A stretch of DNA of 32,638 nt from Hyaloperonospora brassicae (GCA_947650285.1 CANTFL010000894.1:1-32638), one strand, 5' to 3'; counted from the first letter of the stretch, positions 22,560 through 32,534 are shown. Program-made: numbers and translations. The notes: generated by a model from the letters alone, not told the origin.

Positions 22560-23125
22560 GCCACGATGTTCGAAAACATCCACGGCGTATGAGCAATCCT
22601 GCCATAGGGGCATCTCAAACTCCCACGAGTTCTTCGACTTCGGGTACACTCGCCACTCTACCAGATACTAGTATTGACCATGACGACTACTTCGTTTCAG
22701 ATGTCGCTACACATGGAACTGGTGGTTCCCTTGCTCATCGAGCAGCTCGGAGGTGGTCGGTATACCGAAGGAGGAGCATGAGAAGGTGCTACTCGAGCTG
22801 AGTGGTTTCCGTGAGACATTGGACAAGACCCAGAGTGTGTTCGACGCGGTGCGAGCCCGTATTCAGGCGTAGGAGTTGGGCCAAGCCCGTGTCCAGGCAT
22901 TGGAGTTGGGCCAAGCCCGGACGGAGGATCAGCTTGACCTCCTAATACGGATTCAGCAACCGATATCAAGGCCAACCTATGCGGCGCAAGCGCCTCCAAG
23001 TTCACGTGGGACGGATCCCGATACGGATTAAGCAAGCCCACGTAGAACCCAGGGTGTGCGCAGTTTGCGCGGAAGGTTAAGCGTATACGCAAGTCCCTTC
23101 TTGGCGACGACCATAAATGGTCCAA
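22560..23125 (-). pseudogene. Element 2: pol C-terminus with chromodomain
   Basis: The minus frame 23125-22697 carries the integrase tail (FYVGLLNPYRDPSHVNLEAL), a Pro/Gly-rich linker with a 10-residue repeat (GLGPTP type), and the lead-in to a chromodomain. That domain reads in an adjacent frame near 22735-22575: FHV, RHLKRSSRHGQY, YLVEWRVYPKSKNSWEFE, with two stops. Chromodomains define chromoviruses and guide insertion by binding histone marks. Similarity ends near 22560, where the plus-strand fragment begins, and I found no 3' LTR. The element was probably cut off here. Confidence 0.75.
22860..22919. repeat. 30-bp direct repeat within the pol linker
   Basis: GGAGTTGGGCCAAGCCCG occurs at 22872-22889 and again at 22902-22919, with similar intervening bases, giving a 30-bp period. 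On the minus strand this encodes repeated Gly-Leu-Gly-Pro-Thr-Pro segments between integrase and chromodomain. Confidence 0.75.
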
Positions 23126-23829
23126 TGAAGCGCGGACGCAACTTTGTCGTAAAGCCTGCGGACACTACATTTGCAGGTAAGCTTTTAGCATTGAGTAGAA
23201 CTTGGTCTCCGACCTCATAACGTCTATTACAACCTCTGCCTTTAGCATCAGCTTGTTCCTTCTGCTTGTCTTGGCTACCAGCCCGTGCGTCACGCACATG
23301 TCGTACGAAATTCAATCGCGTTGCGAGAAACTCGCTTATCTGTTTTTAAATAGTAGCAAGGCTGATATCAGCAAGCCGATCGGCAACTCCTCCCCCACCA
23401 AGCCCTGAACCACGGAGTGGTAGCTTTAACGGAACGCGAGGGTGTGTGAGACCATTCTCATATAACGGTGTGTAGCCGGTGGAGGCATGCACGGCGTTAA
23501 TCGACGCAAACTCAACGACAGGGAGCATCGAACCCCAACGCTTAGTCGTTTCAGCGCAAACACTGCGCAAGATGTCACCGATGATGCGATTCACTCGCTC
23601 GGTTGTACCATCAGTCTGCGAATGATCCGCTGTGGACATGTCCAAACGTGTGCCAAGCACCTTGAAGATGGACTTCTAAAACTTCCCAGTGAAGCGAGGA
23701 TCTCTATCAAAGACAATCGCCAACGGCAAACGGTGTTGTCGAAACACGCGATCGATAACCAGCGTAGCTGTAACTTCACCATCAATGGTATCTGGCACCG
23801 CTGCTAAATGAGACATCTTGCTCAAACGG
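23028..23829 (-). pseudogene. Element 2: integrase
   Basis: Minus strand, largely one frame with single stops. It starts near 23850 with GIVVFVDRLSKMSHLAAVPD (first catalytic Asp), then LAIVFDRDPRFTGKF (second Asp region), a stop, and ADHSQTDGTTERVNR with the catalytic Glu. The tail has YEVGDQVLLNAKSLP and LRPRFIGPFMVV, the usual C-terminal DNA-binding part. The catalytic triad appears present, unlike the domains of element 1. A frameshift near 23110-23130 leads into the chromodomain section. The enzyme would insert element cDNA, but the stops prevent a full protein. Confidence 0.85.
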
Positions 23830-24670
23830 TCAACAAATACCACAATACCCGTATTTCCGTACTAATACTTCGGTAATCCAAACAGGAAGTCCATACACAT
23901 GACCACTCAACGCAGTATCATGTGCCTCATAGAGGATCCGATACTTCAAATCCTCATCATGAGGGACAACGATGCAAGGGCTATCCTCCACATCCGTGCT
24001 ATAGAACAACAGGCCTTGATCGATGGAATATCTATGTAACCTCGCACGTAATCGTGTCGACAAATCTACGTCCGATTTCTTGAACTCCTCGCTCCCTAGA
24101 GCACGTAGCAGATCTATACAGTGTTCATCTTTGGCATATGCCGTACGAATTAGGTCAGTGACCGACGACGACATAGTCGTAACATGATTAAGCTCATCGT
24201 TAGGCCGGCGTGACAACGCATCAGCCAAAGCATTTTGCTGTCCCGGCTAATACTTCACCTCGAGGTTGTAATCGGAAAATAGGGAAAGCCAAAGAGCCAT
24301 TTTCTGAGAGAGGTGAGGCGAATGGGTCGCAGTGTGTAGTGACGCATGATCTGTATAAATGACAAACGGCTTGGAGCCAAGAAGATGAATTCTGAATTTG
24401 ACGAGAGCATACTTCATTGCAAGTAGCTCTTTGACATGAACTGGATAGTTCTTTTCTGCAGCCTTCAGCTACCGGGACTTAAACGCAATGACGCGTTTTC
24501 GTCCATCATAATCTGTCTGTAACGGAGCGCTGCCTATCGCAAAGTCAGATGCGTCACAGACGACACTAGAAGATCGATCAGGATTAGGCAAAGCCAAGAT
24601 TGGCGCATGCAGGATACTCTCCTTTACTGATTGACAGGCACATGCTCGGTGCTTGTCCAGCACCAATCCA
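23830..24670 (-). pseudogene. Element 2: RNase H and integrase zinc-binding domain
   Basis: Essentially one minus-strand frame. VCDASDFAIGSAPLQTDYDG (catalytic Asp), KELLAMKYALVKFR (Glu), FVIYTDHASLHT (Asp) and QNALADALSRR are the RNase H signature in order. ALGSEEFKKSDVDLS follows, then YEAHDTALSGH, the start of the HH-CC zinc-binding region of integrase. Two in-frame TAG codons, one after AFKSR (24466-24468) and one before PGQQNALADAL, sit where Gln would fit, so single C-to-T changes could explain them (inference). The domain is otherwise well preserved. Confidence 0.85.
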
Positions 24671-25557
24671 CATCCTTTTTAGGGAGATCGAATAATGGCC
24701 GACCCATGTCTGCGTAATTTGCACTGTACTTGTGTAAGTAATTGGTAGGGTCAAGCCAATCACGTAAGTCCTTTTGGTTTTCTAGAACCGGCCAATCAAC
24801 TATGGCTTTTACCTCAGCGGGATCCGCTCTAAGGCATCGATTACCAATAAAGAACCCTAAATAAGGAAATGTCTTCTGCACCAAAGATGCACTTAGACGC
24901 GTTGGCGTACAACTTATTCGTGCGCATGAACTCGAGCACCGCTCTTAAATGGTCAATGTGATTGTCCACATCTGATCGACCGTTCATAGCACGACTATGG
25001 ACAAAGATGTCATAAAAGTATGTCTGTGCATAATCCCAATGAGCTCTAAACAATTGTGTCACAAGACGATTGAATGCAGCCGGGGCATTAGATAACCCTT
25101 GTGGCATAACAATCCACTCCCAGAGCATACTGCTAGGAGTGCTGACCGCTGTCAACGGAATATCGCTCTCTCGCATGAGCAGCTGGTAATAATCATCGAC
25201 GAAGTCGAGCGCACTGTACATTGTACATCCCACCATATTGTTCTAAAGATCATCCTTTCTCGGAACAGGCGTCTGAGCCGGGATGGTGGCCACATTAAGC
25301 TTATTGTAAGCATGAACTATGCGCCACTTCCCATTAGGCTTTTTGACACAGAAGGTCGGTGTGGAATGAAGATATTTGCTCTCGCGTACCATTCCTGCCG
25401 CGTGCTTTGCAAGAAAGAACTCGTCAATGAAGTCACACTGTTCCTTCGGTAAAGGCCACTGCCGTGTTACGCAGTAAATAGTTCCACGAACCAAGTCAAT
25501 TTCAGGACGTACACCTCTATCGGGAGGTAAGACGGACGGTGGGTTGTGACACACCAC
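24671..25557 (-). pseudogene. pol: Element 2: reverse transcriptase
   Basis: Minus strand. 25557-25243 covers the fingers (WPLPKEQCDFIDEFF, STPTFCVKKPNGKWRIVHAYN, LNVATIPAQTPVPRKD). After one stop near 25240 the palm follows: YSALDFVDDYYQLLMRE, WIVMPQGLSNAPAAFNRLV, then YFYDIFVHSR. The catalytic YxDD here reads YFYD, the first Asp being Tyr (codon 25012-25014), which should inactivate it. A frameshift lies at about 24850-24890, after which the thumb reads GFFIGNRCLRADPAEVKAIVDWPV. The domain order and near-continuous frame show a younger insertion than element 1. Confidence 0.9.
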
Positions 25558-26379
25558 GTCCTAAAACTCCTTTACTAAAAGATAGAACGGATCAAGAGGA
25601 TTCTTAAGGATCGAAGGTCCACTACGGGCATCCAACGCCGCCTTTGTGTCCTCAAGGACGGACTCGTCCAATAACGAGGATGATTATAACTCAATATCCG
25701 GCCTAATGACCACTAACTCGGGTATTTCTCCTGCCTGTAAGGCTTAGCTAAATTCGCCGTCATAAATTTAATCTAGGTCAAAGAGAGTATCCATGGAGGA
25801 AAGGGTCTAAAGACTAATGTTGCCATCAACACGGCCAGTCACTCCATATGACAAGTGTATATAGTATATTATCACTATTATCACTTCGTGACTACTTAGA
25901 CGTTAAGCGCTTAACAGTTGCCACCCCACGATGAGATTGTTTCCTCAAAGAAACCTGACGCTCCTTAGAGGCCGGGACAGTAGGGTCCCCGTGGTTGCTA
26001 TTTATCTTAGCACGCTCTATACGAGAGCTCATGTCTTAAACGACATCCGGTGAAGAGTTAGGTATCTCGGAAACCTTACCTAGTGAATTTACACGTACCA
26101 CTCCACGTACAGCATCCGGGTCTTTCCATGAACACTCTGGATTCTCTCCATCAATGTCATTACCGACATTCAGTAACGTGCCATCTCGGCCGCCCTCACT
26201 TGGTGGAATTTCACGTGCCACCCCACTCACATGAGAGGAATTACATTCTTAATGTCTCGGACTTAATCCAACCATGCGTGCAGCATGCAGTGACTCATTA
26301 TAACAACGACTATCACTCAATGGAGTATAACTCCCTTTACATACGGTGAAAGAGCTCCGCTCAATTTTCATGTCATTGG

Positions 26380-26880
26380 CATTGGAGTTAATTAACGCTG
26401 ACATACCAATGTCTAGCACATTGACATCATCCGTCAATGGCTTGCGCCAATAGCGCTTTTGTTGCCTAGCAAAGGTGGGTTCATGACTCTCCAAATCTTC
26501 GCTGGGAACATTGCGCGTAGCGCCTAAGGTTTTGACCTCCAATCAATCCATGGCTCATGGCGTTCGAGACAAGGCATACCTAGAAAGAGATCATATCTCG
26601 AATTCAAATCGAGGACAAGACAGCGTTCAATGCTGTCAAAGTCCAAAACCTTCACATCTAAGTTCAATGGAACTTTAGGCTCCGTGACGCGATTACCAGT
26701 CGCTAGTCGAACGGTGATCGAATCACCTTCATGCGCTTTGAGCGCTTCAGCATAGCGCTGACTTCTCTTGAGGGAGCGACGTCGAGCATAATTTCATGAC
26801 GCTCCGGAGTCGATTAAATTCGACCAAAGCTTCATAAAGCCTTCAGCTTTCGCCTCGGAGACTAACAAGCCGGGATTGTA
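26380..26880 (-). pseudogene. Element 2: aspartic protease
   Basis: The minus strand reads NLIDSGAS with the catalytic Asp at 26809-26811, immediately followed by a TGA (26794-26796). It continues NYARRRSLKRSQRYAEAL, TVRLATGNRVTEP, DLFLGMPCLERHEPWID, the usual flap and second-half motifs. A frame change follows near 26530. Retroelement proteases cut gag-pol into its parts. Between here and RT (25560-26380) I see a decayed linker without a named domain. Confidence 0.75.
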
Positions 26881-27990
26881 TTCACGCTTTGTTCCCGCCA
26901 GCACAGAGCTCAGTGGGGCTAAGCCCTGTTTCACTCTACCTCGTAGAGAAGCAACAGAGCTCAGTTCTCCCCAGTTGGGAGCCCCTCACCTACTGGGTGT
27001 CGACGTTTCCCCGTGACATAACAGGTTTCTGGTTGGGGCTGGGGTTTCGACCCATAGGAGTCGGTTGTTACTTACGCAAAGGACAAGTAAGACGCAAGTA
27101 TTGAGTGCTTCCGCACATGTAACATCGTCTCACTTCCTGGCGTTTCTCTGCAACATGAAGCTCTGCTTCACCTTCATATTCAGCATGGCTAAGATCCATC
27201 GGTTCTGGCTTACAGTAAGCCGAGACACTCGCAGAGGTTGCCCTTCGAAAAGCTTGGGTTGTACCCATTCCAACCAAGTCTGGCGGACTTATAGTTTCGC
27301 TCAGCATTTTGGGCGATGCTAACAGCTTCCTCAAAAGAGGAGGGCTGGACCTGAAACACCTCGGTCCTAACAACGCCATTACGAAGACCTTCCATGCAGA
27401 CAGTCACACAGACTGTCACAGGGAGTGGGTCAGACTGCATAGCAGCCATCAGAGCTCAACTCTTGGACGTAGTCCGTTAACTCATTCTTACCCTGACGGG
27501 TAGACAAGAAGAGTGAGCGCACGCGATAAGCCTGGTTGGGTGGCGAGAAAACTCGCAAAAGACCTAGCTTGAGCGGATATCATGTCGGAATCGCCAAGTC
27601 GACCGACGTGCCACACGTTAGAGCCCACTCTCTGGCTCTTCCATCGAGCTTGGAGATAGCCATCGAGACCCTCTAGTGCTCAATGGAGACAAGGCCAGAG
27701 CTCATGACCATCCCAATCTCACGGATCCAAAGGATGAGGTTTTCCTACTCCTTCCCGAAGTAAGTTTTAACGACCACCCGAAGAGGAAGAGGCTTAGCCT
27801 CTTCTGGTGGCATTGCCAAGTAGCGTGTTGGCATAGCCGACGCTACTTGGTTTTGAACCTGCCTTAGAAGGGACATTTCATACTGCATGAAGGTCTCAAC
27901 TCGTGCATTGAGCACATCGGGACCTTGTGCAGCTAGAAACTCCACATATTCTAGACCTACGGGCGGGGTCAGTTTATCAAGCGCGACCTT
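26881..27990 (-). pseudogene. gag: Element 2: gag with zinc knuckle
   Basis: Minus strand. The segment 27945-27745 (EFLAAQGPDVLNARVETFMQYEMSLLRQVQNQV) is helical. A retrotransposon-gag core follows across stops: [16 protein letters not shown] near 27610-27660 and LFLSTRQGKNELTDYVQEL near 27460-27515. The frame 27379-27068 ends with CYMCGSTQYLRLTCPL, a C-x2-C-x4-H-x4-C knuckle whose His is Tyr. Gag would build the particle and package element RNA. The DNA here also holds strong inverted repeats (27786-27804 and 27816-27850), reported separately. Confidence 0.75.
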
Positions 27991-28080
27991 TCGGGCCTCA
28001 GAGACGGATGTGTATTGCTCAATACTCGCAGAGGATCATTCGTAACGACTCGGGCGTATGTTGACTAATAGTGCTAGCAA

Positions 28081-28279
28081 GTGTAGCGGAGCTACACAGC
28101 TCCATAAGTCAGAGAAAGACTTAACGCTCTACGAGCAACTTTGGTTCTACGAACCCGACTCAGAGAGTCAACAAGCTCAGATGGCTTACGGTCCCTGTTC
28201 CAGGGGGACCAAACGATTGAAGAGAATCACAGCACATAGTGCTCAAGAGCAGCTACCCCTACAGGGGTTGCTAGCTCTT
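28081..28279. other. Leader region of element 2 tiled with stem-loops
   Basis: Consecutive inverted repeats: GTGTAG/CTACAC (28081-28097), the overlapping GGAGCT/AGCTCC (28088-28103), TAAGTC/GACTTA (28105-28123), GGTTC/GAACC (28143-28155), GACTC/GAGTC (28157-28169), GGTCC/GGACC (28190-28210), AGCAC/GTGCT (28231-28243), and a long imperfect stem 28245-28279 around ACCCC/GGGGT. They lie between the LTR and gag, where retroelement packaging and dimerisation signals usually are. Confidence 0.65.
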
Positions 28280-28294
28280 CCTAACAAGACGCTT

Positions 28295-28559
28295 TGTAAG
28301 GCACGTGTCTTATATTATTAAAAATGGAAACTGAATTTTATATCTTCTTTTAACCCAAAAGAACACCTTCGAAAAAAACCTATTAACCTACTCACTAATG
28401 TCCTGAATAAACCTCTCAAAAGATCTCGTAATTAATGATTGACAGACATCAGTCTTCAACAATTGATTCTGTGTTCTAATATTACTTTACATGGAGATCC
28501 CATCCCTTGTGTGTACCACACCTATCGTCGACAACCAGTTGACGTGTAACCCCGTTACA
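28295..28559 (-). repeat. Element 2: 5' LTR
   Basis: On the minus strand this 265-bp stretch begins TGTAACGGGG and ends CCTTACA, giving TG...CA ends and a short TGTAA/TTACA terminal inverted repeat. It lies upstream of the gag leader, where the 5' LTR is expected. The partner LTR was not found beyond the chromodomain, so the boundaries rest on the ends alone. Confidence 0.5.
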
Positions 28560-28998
28560 AGAAATTTTATTTAATATATTCATTTTCTTACTTGATAATC
28601 TTTGTCTCAATCTAACTATATTAAGCTACTGTCTCATATGTGGGTCTTCTGTCCACCACCCATTGCGCGCGCCCAGCAGCGATTGGTGGGTAAATTAATT
28701 GATGTACGGTGTACATCAACCAAAAAGTGGACTTGTCCACGGATATTACCCTTATAGGTATTATTCCGACAATAATGCTTTTTTGAGTGATGGTGATTGA
28801 ATGCTATCGCAATAAGTAATCTTCAAAATTTGTTCTTTCGTACCAATTTTTATGTAACGGTCTCACCAATTTTCATCTATGTATGTCGCGATCATTCATA
28901 ATAACGAGTGATTGGTTTGTTGGTGACAGAGAGACCACCGTCGTGTCGCTCTGGGGACGAGAAGTACTTGTTGGTCTTTTGCTTCTCATTTAGACTTT
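28560..28998. other. Non-coding spacer with two hairpins
   Basis: No gene recognised. It contains TTGATGTAC/GTACATCAA (28699-28719, 3-nt loop) followed at once by GTGGAC/GTCCAC (28727-28740, 2-nt loop). It separates minus-strand element 2 from the plus-strand ORF group, so it could hold two outward-facing promoters. Confidence 0.45.
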
Positions 28999-29005
28999 AG
29001 AGCGT

Positions 29006-30523
29006 ATGACGAGTCGATACATGCGCTCCGCGAGAAAGGCTGCGTCCGAAGCGGCTGCACGGATGCGTGTAGCCGGAGATCAAGACACTCAATACTCGGC
29101 AGCAGACGACAATGCGTCTGCTGCTGCTGATAAGCAGCCTGCAACATCCTTGTTGCAGGTGGACGTGGTCATCCACCTGCAACTTCTTCACCCACAGCTT
29201 CGGCCGCGAGTTAAAGTCGCATGGACATCGACCCCGAAATGGATGTGCTCTATTTGGGTGAGTCGGATCCCTTGTCCGACGCCAAGTCGTCAGCAAAGCC
29301 CGACCGTACGGTTGCGGAAACCGAAGACTGCTGCGCCTCGTGGCAGTCTCGATCCTGCATTGCGGCATGAGATGTTCAGTCCATTCGACGAGTCCGGGAA
29401 CATGTCACCGGGATCGAACCGATCTTGCTCGTTTTCATACGAGTCGATTGTGCAGCATGAGGACGTACGTCCTCATGACGATGTCGACGACTCTTTGCGG
29501 AGTCATCGTAGCCATAGCCGCAATAATGCGAGGTGTTGCGGCGATATTGGTGCCAATGATAACATTGGCACCACGCAAGAGAAACAGGATTGTGAAGCGT
29601 TGCGGTATAACCTGAAAACAAGCCATGGATGCCTTCCGTGAGCGAGTTAAGATGGTGATATGGGTATACCACTGGGATTCGTGGAATTCCACTCTTTGAC
29701 TCGTCAATGATCTATCGTCTTGATCCCAGTGCGAACCATTATCGCACTGAGCACGCATTCTACATCGATGTCTTCTTTAGACATTGATGGTACCACGGCA
29801 ACTGAACGATATACGAGTATGCACCGCACGGTACGTACATGTGACGCTCTTGTGATGAATATGTGCGCTCTAGTTGGTAAACTCTTTCACATCGGCCGTA
29901 AGTCTTGTCCGACCGAGTATTTAAGATCGAATGTTGTTCGAGCGTTCTTGATCAGATGTAGATGGCTTTCCACCGGTATTTTTAAATAAAAAGTGAGTTG
30001 TATTCTTTAGAGCTTTGCAATTCGAAACCAATACCTATCAGAAGCCGATGGCCCTCAGCCACCGATGCTTCCTGAATTTTCTCCTACGTGGCTTTAAGTC
30101 CAACTATCGAGTAATTACTTCTTGTCAGCTAAATGTCGTAAAACCTCCGCTTATCCAGAATATATTAATCTGTACCTTTGTAGACTTGCCCAAACCGATG
30201 CTCTAACCTGCAGTAACTATCGTGGTGAGCTCCTTGGTAGACGACTGATCCAAATCGCTGTCATCGTTCTGATAAAAATCCCAAACATAATAAACCTACA
30301 ACAACTTCAAATATACAATATATACCTTACACACATCTGCCGTAAGTCTTGTTCGACCGAGGCACCAGTGATACGTGGAATCGAAGGTAAATTTGACGTT
30401 CAACTGGGTTTCGGATTTGACTTAATTCTGCTCCTGCTTTCATTCAGTCCGAGTCAGAGTCGAAACTGTACTCCCTCAGGTGTTCTTGTGCACTTCCGTC
30501 ACTCAACGAATCGTACCATTTAG
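29006..30523 (+). pseudogene. Unidentified ORF group, stem-loop-rich, decayed
   Basis: A 211-codon frame (29006-29641) starts MTSRYMRSARKAASEAAARM and is Ala/Asp/Ser-rich. After the stop, protein-like stretches follow in other frames: 29720-29989 contains LFHIGRKSCPTEYLRSNV and FLIRCRWLSTGIF; 30015-30206 contains KPMALSHRCFLNFLLRGFK; 30122-30523 repeats a HICRKSCSTE segment. They probably come from one older gene with frameshifts. I do not recognise the family; a retroelement gag is my best guess because of the surroundings. The first 800 bp are extraordinarily rich in short inverted repeats, which may matter more than the coding. Confidence 0.4.
29888..30361 (+). repeat. 30-bp direct repeat, copies at both ends of this interval
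   Basis: Bases 29888-29917 and 30332-30361 match at 28 of 30 positions (core GCCGTAAGTCTTGT). The copies are 444 bp apart, an exact multiple of three, and both translate to HIxRKSCxTE in the same relative frame. Confidence 0.85.
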
Positions 30524-30599
30524 TTTTGAGGCTCTATCTGCGCTCATTCAGCGCTGCTCGTAGATATTTAGTGGATGCCGATGCAAGAGTGACGCGTCG

Positions 30600-32391
30600 A
30601 CCCTAGTAATAGTCTCGGCTGCTGTTCCCGCCCGAAACGGTTATGACGGACAAGATCGGTCATCACCGTGATTCAGACGACGGTCATTCCGACGATCAGG
30701 TCGACCACTTTGGCGATCGTCGATCCTTGACTCACGCCTCGGTTTACTCCGAAGACTACCATCGTCCCTTTCTTTCCGTCAGCTTTCTCGTACCTCTTTC
30801 TTGTGACGTCTCAGCCCATGTCCGGCATTCACTCTGTCACGCTGTTTCTTGCGCTTCTATTCGAGCAATCGATGACTGATTATTATCTCTACGCGCTGGA
30901 TATCGTTGAGCCGTTGCGGATAGATCATATCCATCAGGTCGTCGTCACCGCTGTTCAACAGGAAGTGGTCGAATTGGTTGGAAGCATCCGCGCCTCTTTT
31001 CTCATACTGAATCGGCGCCGTCTGTGCATAACCGTTCAATTGCAGTAGTAATCGCACACGTGTTCGGTCTCACCACACTTCGCCGAATGGTACCTCAACC
31101 TAGCGGACTGGTCGAAATGTGAGCATTTATAGTCCATAAACGATTGGCTGAGCAGCTTCCACTTTCCTTGGGTGTTATTCGGTAGTTATCGATACCAACT
31201 CTTGGCTGCTTTGTCCAGACATAGCGAAAAACGTTCGCACTACTTATCTTGCGGTTGGCACGTCCCTTTCATCGTGAAGGTGAACCGTTTGATCCATTGC
31301 AAGGCATCATCAGAGCGATAACGCTTCCCCTCAAACCTGGAAATATATAATAATGGCACTTGTCTGCGTATTTCCATGACGTGGATTCTTCCACTTTCAG
31401 CATCACCGTAGATCAACTGTCTGTTGAGACTATTTGACCGCTCATCGGCCTCTCAAGGATCGTCGTACGCGTCTTCATATTCTACGTAGTAATCATCACA
31501 AGTCGTCATCTCCATCGCCTCTTGATACTTTGGTCGTGGCGTCTCCATCGTCCGTGGAGTGCGCGGTGGTGTGACCATGTGAGAGTCAACTTGGTACGGC
31601 GTGTCTACCTTCCTCGAAAATACTCCGCGTTTAGGTTCTGGGGGTTTCGGGAGCAACGTGTTCGCCGGTATCATGTCTTCGCCTTCTTGCACGGCTTGAT
31701 CATAGATTAATAATGCCGGTCTCTTTTCTTCCACGAGCACCATGTCCACCTGAGTTTGACGGTCAAACAAAACGAGGGACTTCGCTCACCTTGCACCCAG
31801 AACACTTCCTTCAGCTTACGATTGTACCTCACCAGCTCGATGCCCACCAAGCGAACCTCGAAGCTCGATAACATTAGCTTCGTGGGTACCATTTCTCACT
31901 TATACCCCATTGCTCGCAGAAGCAGCACCGTTCTGTCGGCTAGCTGTTCTAGCGACATGCTGTTGAGGGGTTGTATTAGCTTATTTCCCAGATTCGCCCA
32001 CGTCGCTTGGTAGGCTACCTTTGACTTGAACAGTTGGGTCCAGCGACTCTTCTTCATTTCCTGGAAAGTCGGCATTGAGCCCGATTCTCCTGAGGCGGCT
32101 CGGCATTCGTCGTGACCCTGGGAGCTAGCGGAGGGGCTCACCGGGGCTCACACCTTGACCGCCATCTTCTTCTTCGTCGCTCTCGTCGTCCTGATGTATT
32201 TCAAATATCTCGAGGGGTGCTGACGTGTCCCACGTGCATCGAACGATCATCGCTACATTGTTGAATACAACGGCAATATTGTCATCAGTGTGTCCATCAT
32301 CCTCACTGTCTTGGTCATTTGCTTCGAAGTCGTCAGCGTTAATGGATCGATCCACCCACGCTTTTGCTTGGGTGATGATCGATCTCCCCAA
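30600..32391 (-). pseudogene. gag: Element 3: gag polyprotein, decayed, same family as element 1
   Basis: Minus strand from an ATG at 32391. The acidic N-terminus (IFEIHQDDESDEEEDGG) shifts frame near 32130. MPTFQEMKKSRWTQLFKSKV follows down to 31896, one stop, then KLMLSSFEVRLVGIELVRYN. A further shift near 31770 leads to VEEKRPALLIYDQAV and a Pro-rich linker ending at 31453. After the stop come YRSDDALQWIKRFTF (about 31300) and, at 31057-30857, GADASNQFDHFLLNSGDDDL to IYPQRLNDIQRVE. The last two blocks match element 1 gag. A KRKKQRDR basic tail follows the next stop. Traces end near 30600 and no pol is seen, so the element is truncated by or against the ORF group at 29006-30523. Confidence 0.75.
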
Positions 32392-32519
32392 GTTCGAATC
32401 AGCACGCGGAGTATTTCTAGCTGTTGCCGGGGTCGTATCGATTGCGTCTTTGAATTAGATGACCATAATTCTCACTGGTTGTTTGAAACCTGCTAAAACA
32501 ATCGCACACTCTATATTCT

Positions 32520-32534
32520 CGGGTTGCGGCACCA
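32520..32534 (-). other. Element 3: primer-binding site
   Basis: On the minus strand TGGTGCCGCAACCCG begins with the TGG expected to pair with a tRNA CCA end. It follows the LTR end by about two bases and matches the position and sequence of the element 1 site. Confidence 0.6.

Noticed and set aside
22589..23030. Plus-strand gag-like reading with Gln/Leu repeats
   Set aside because: It is antisense to the integrase tail and chromodomain of element 2, which match known domain order.
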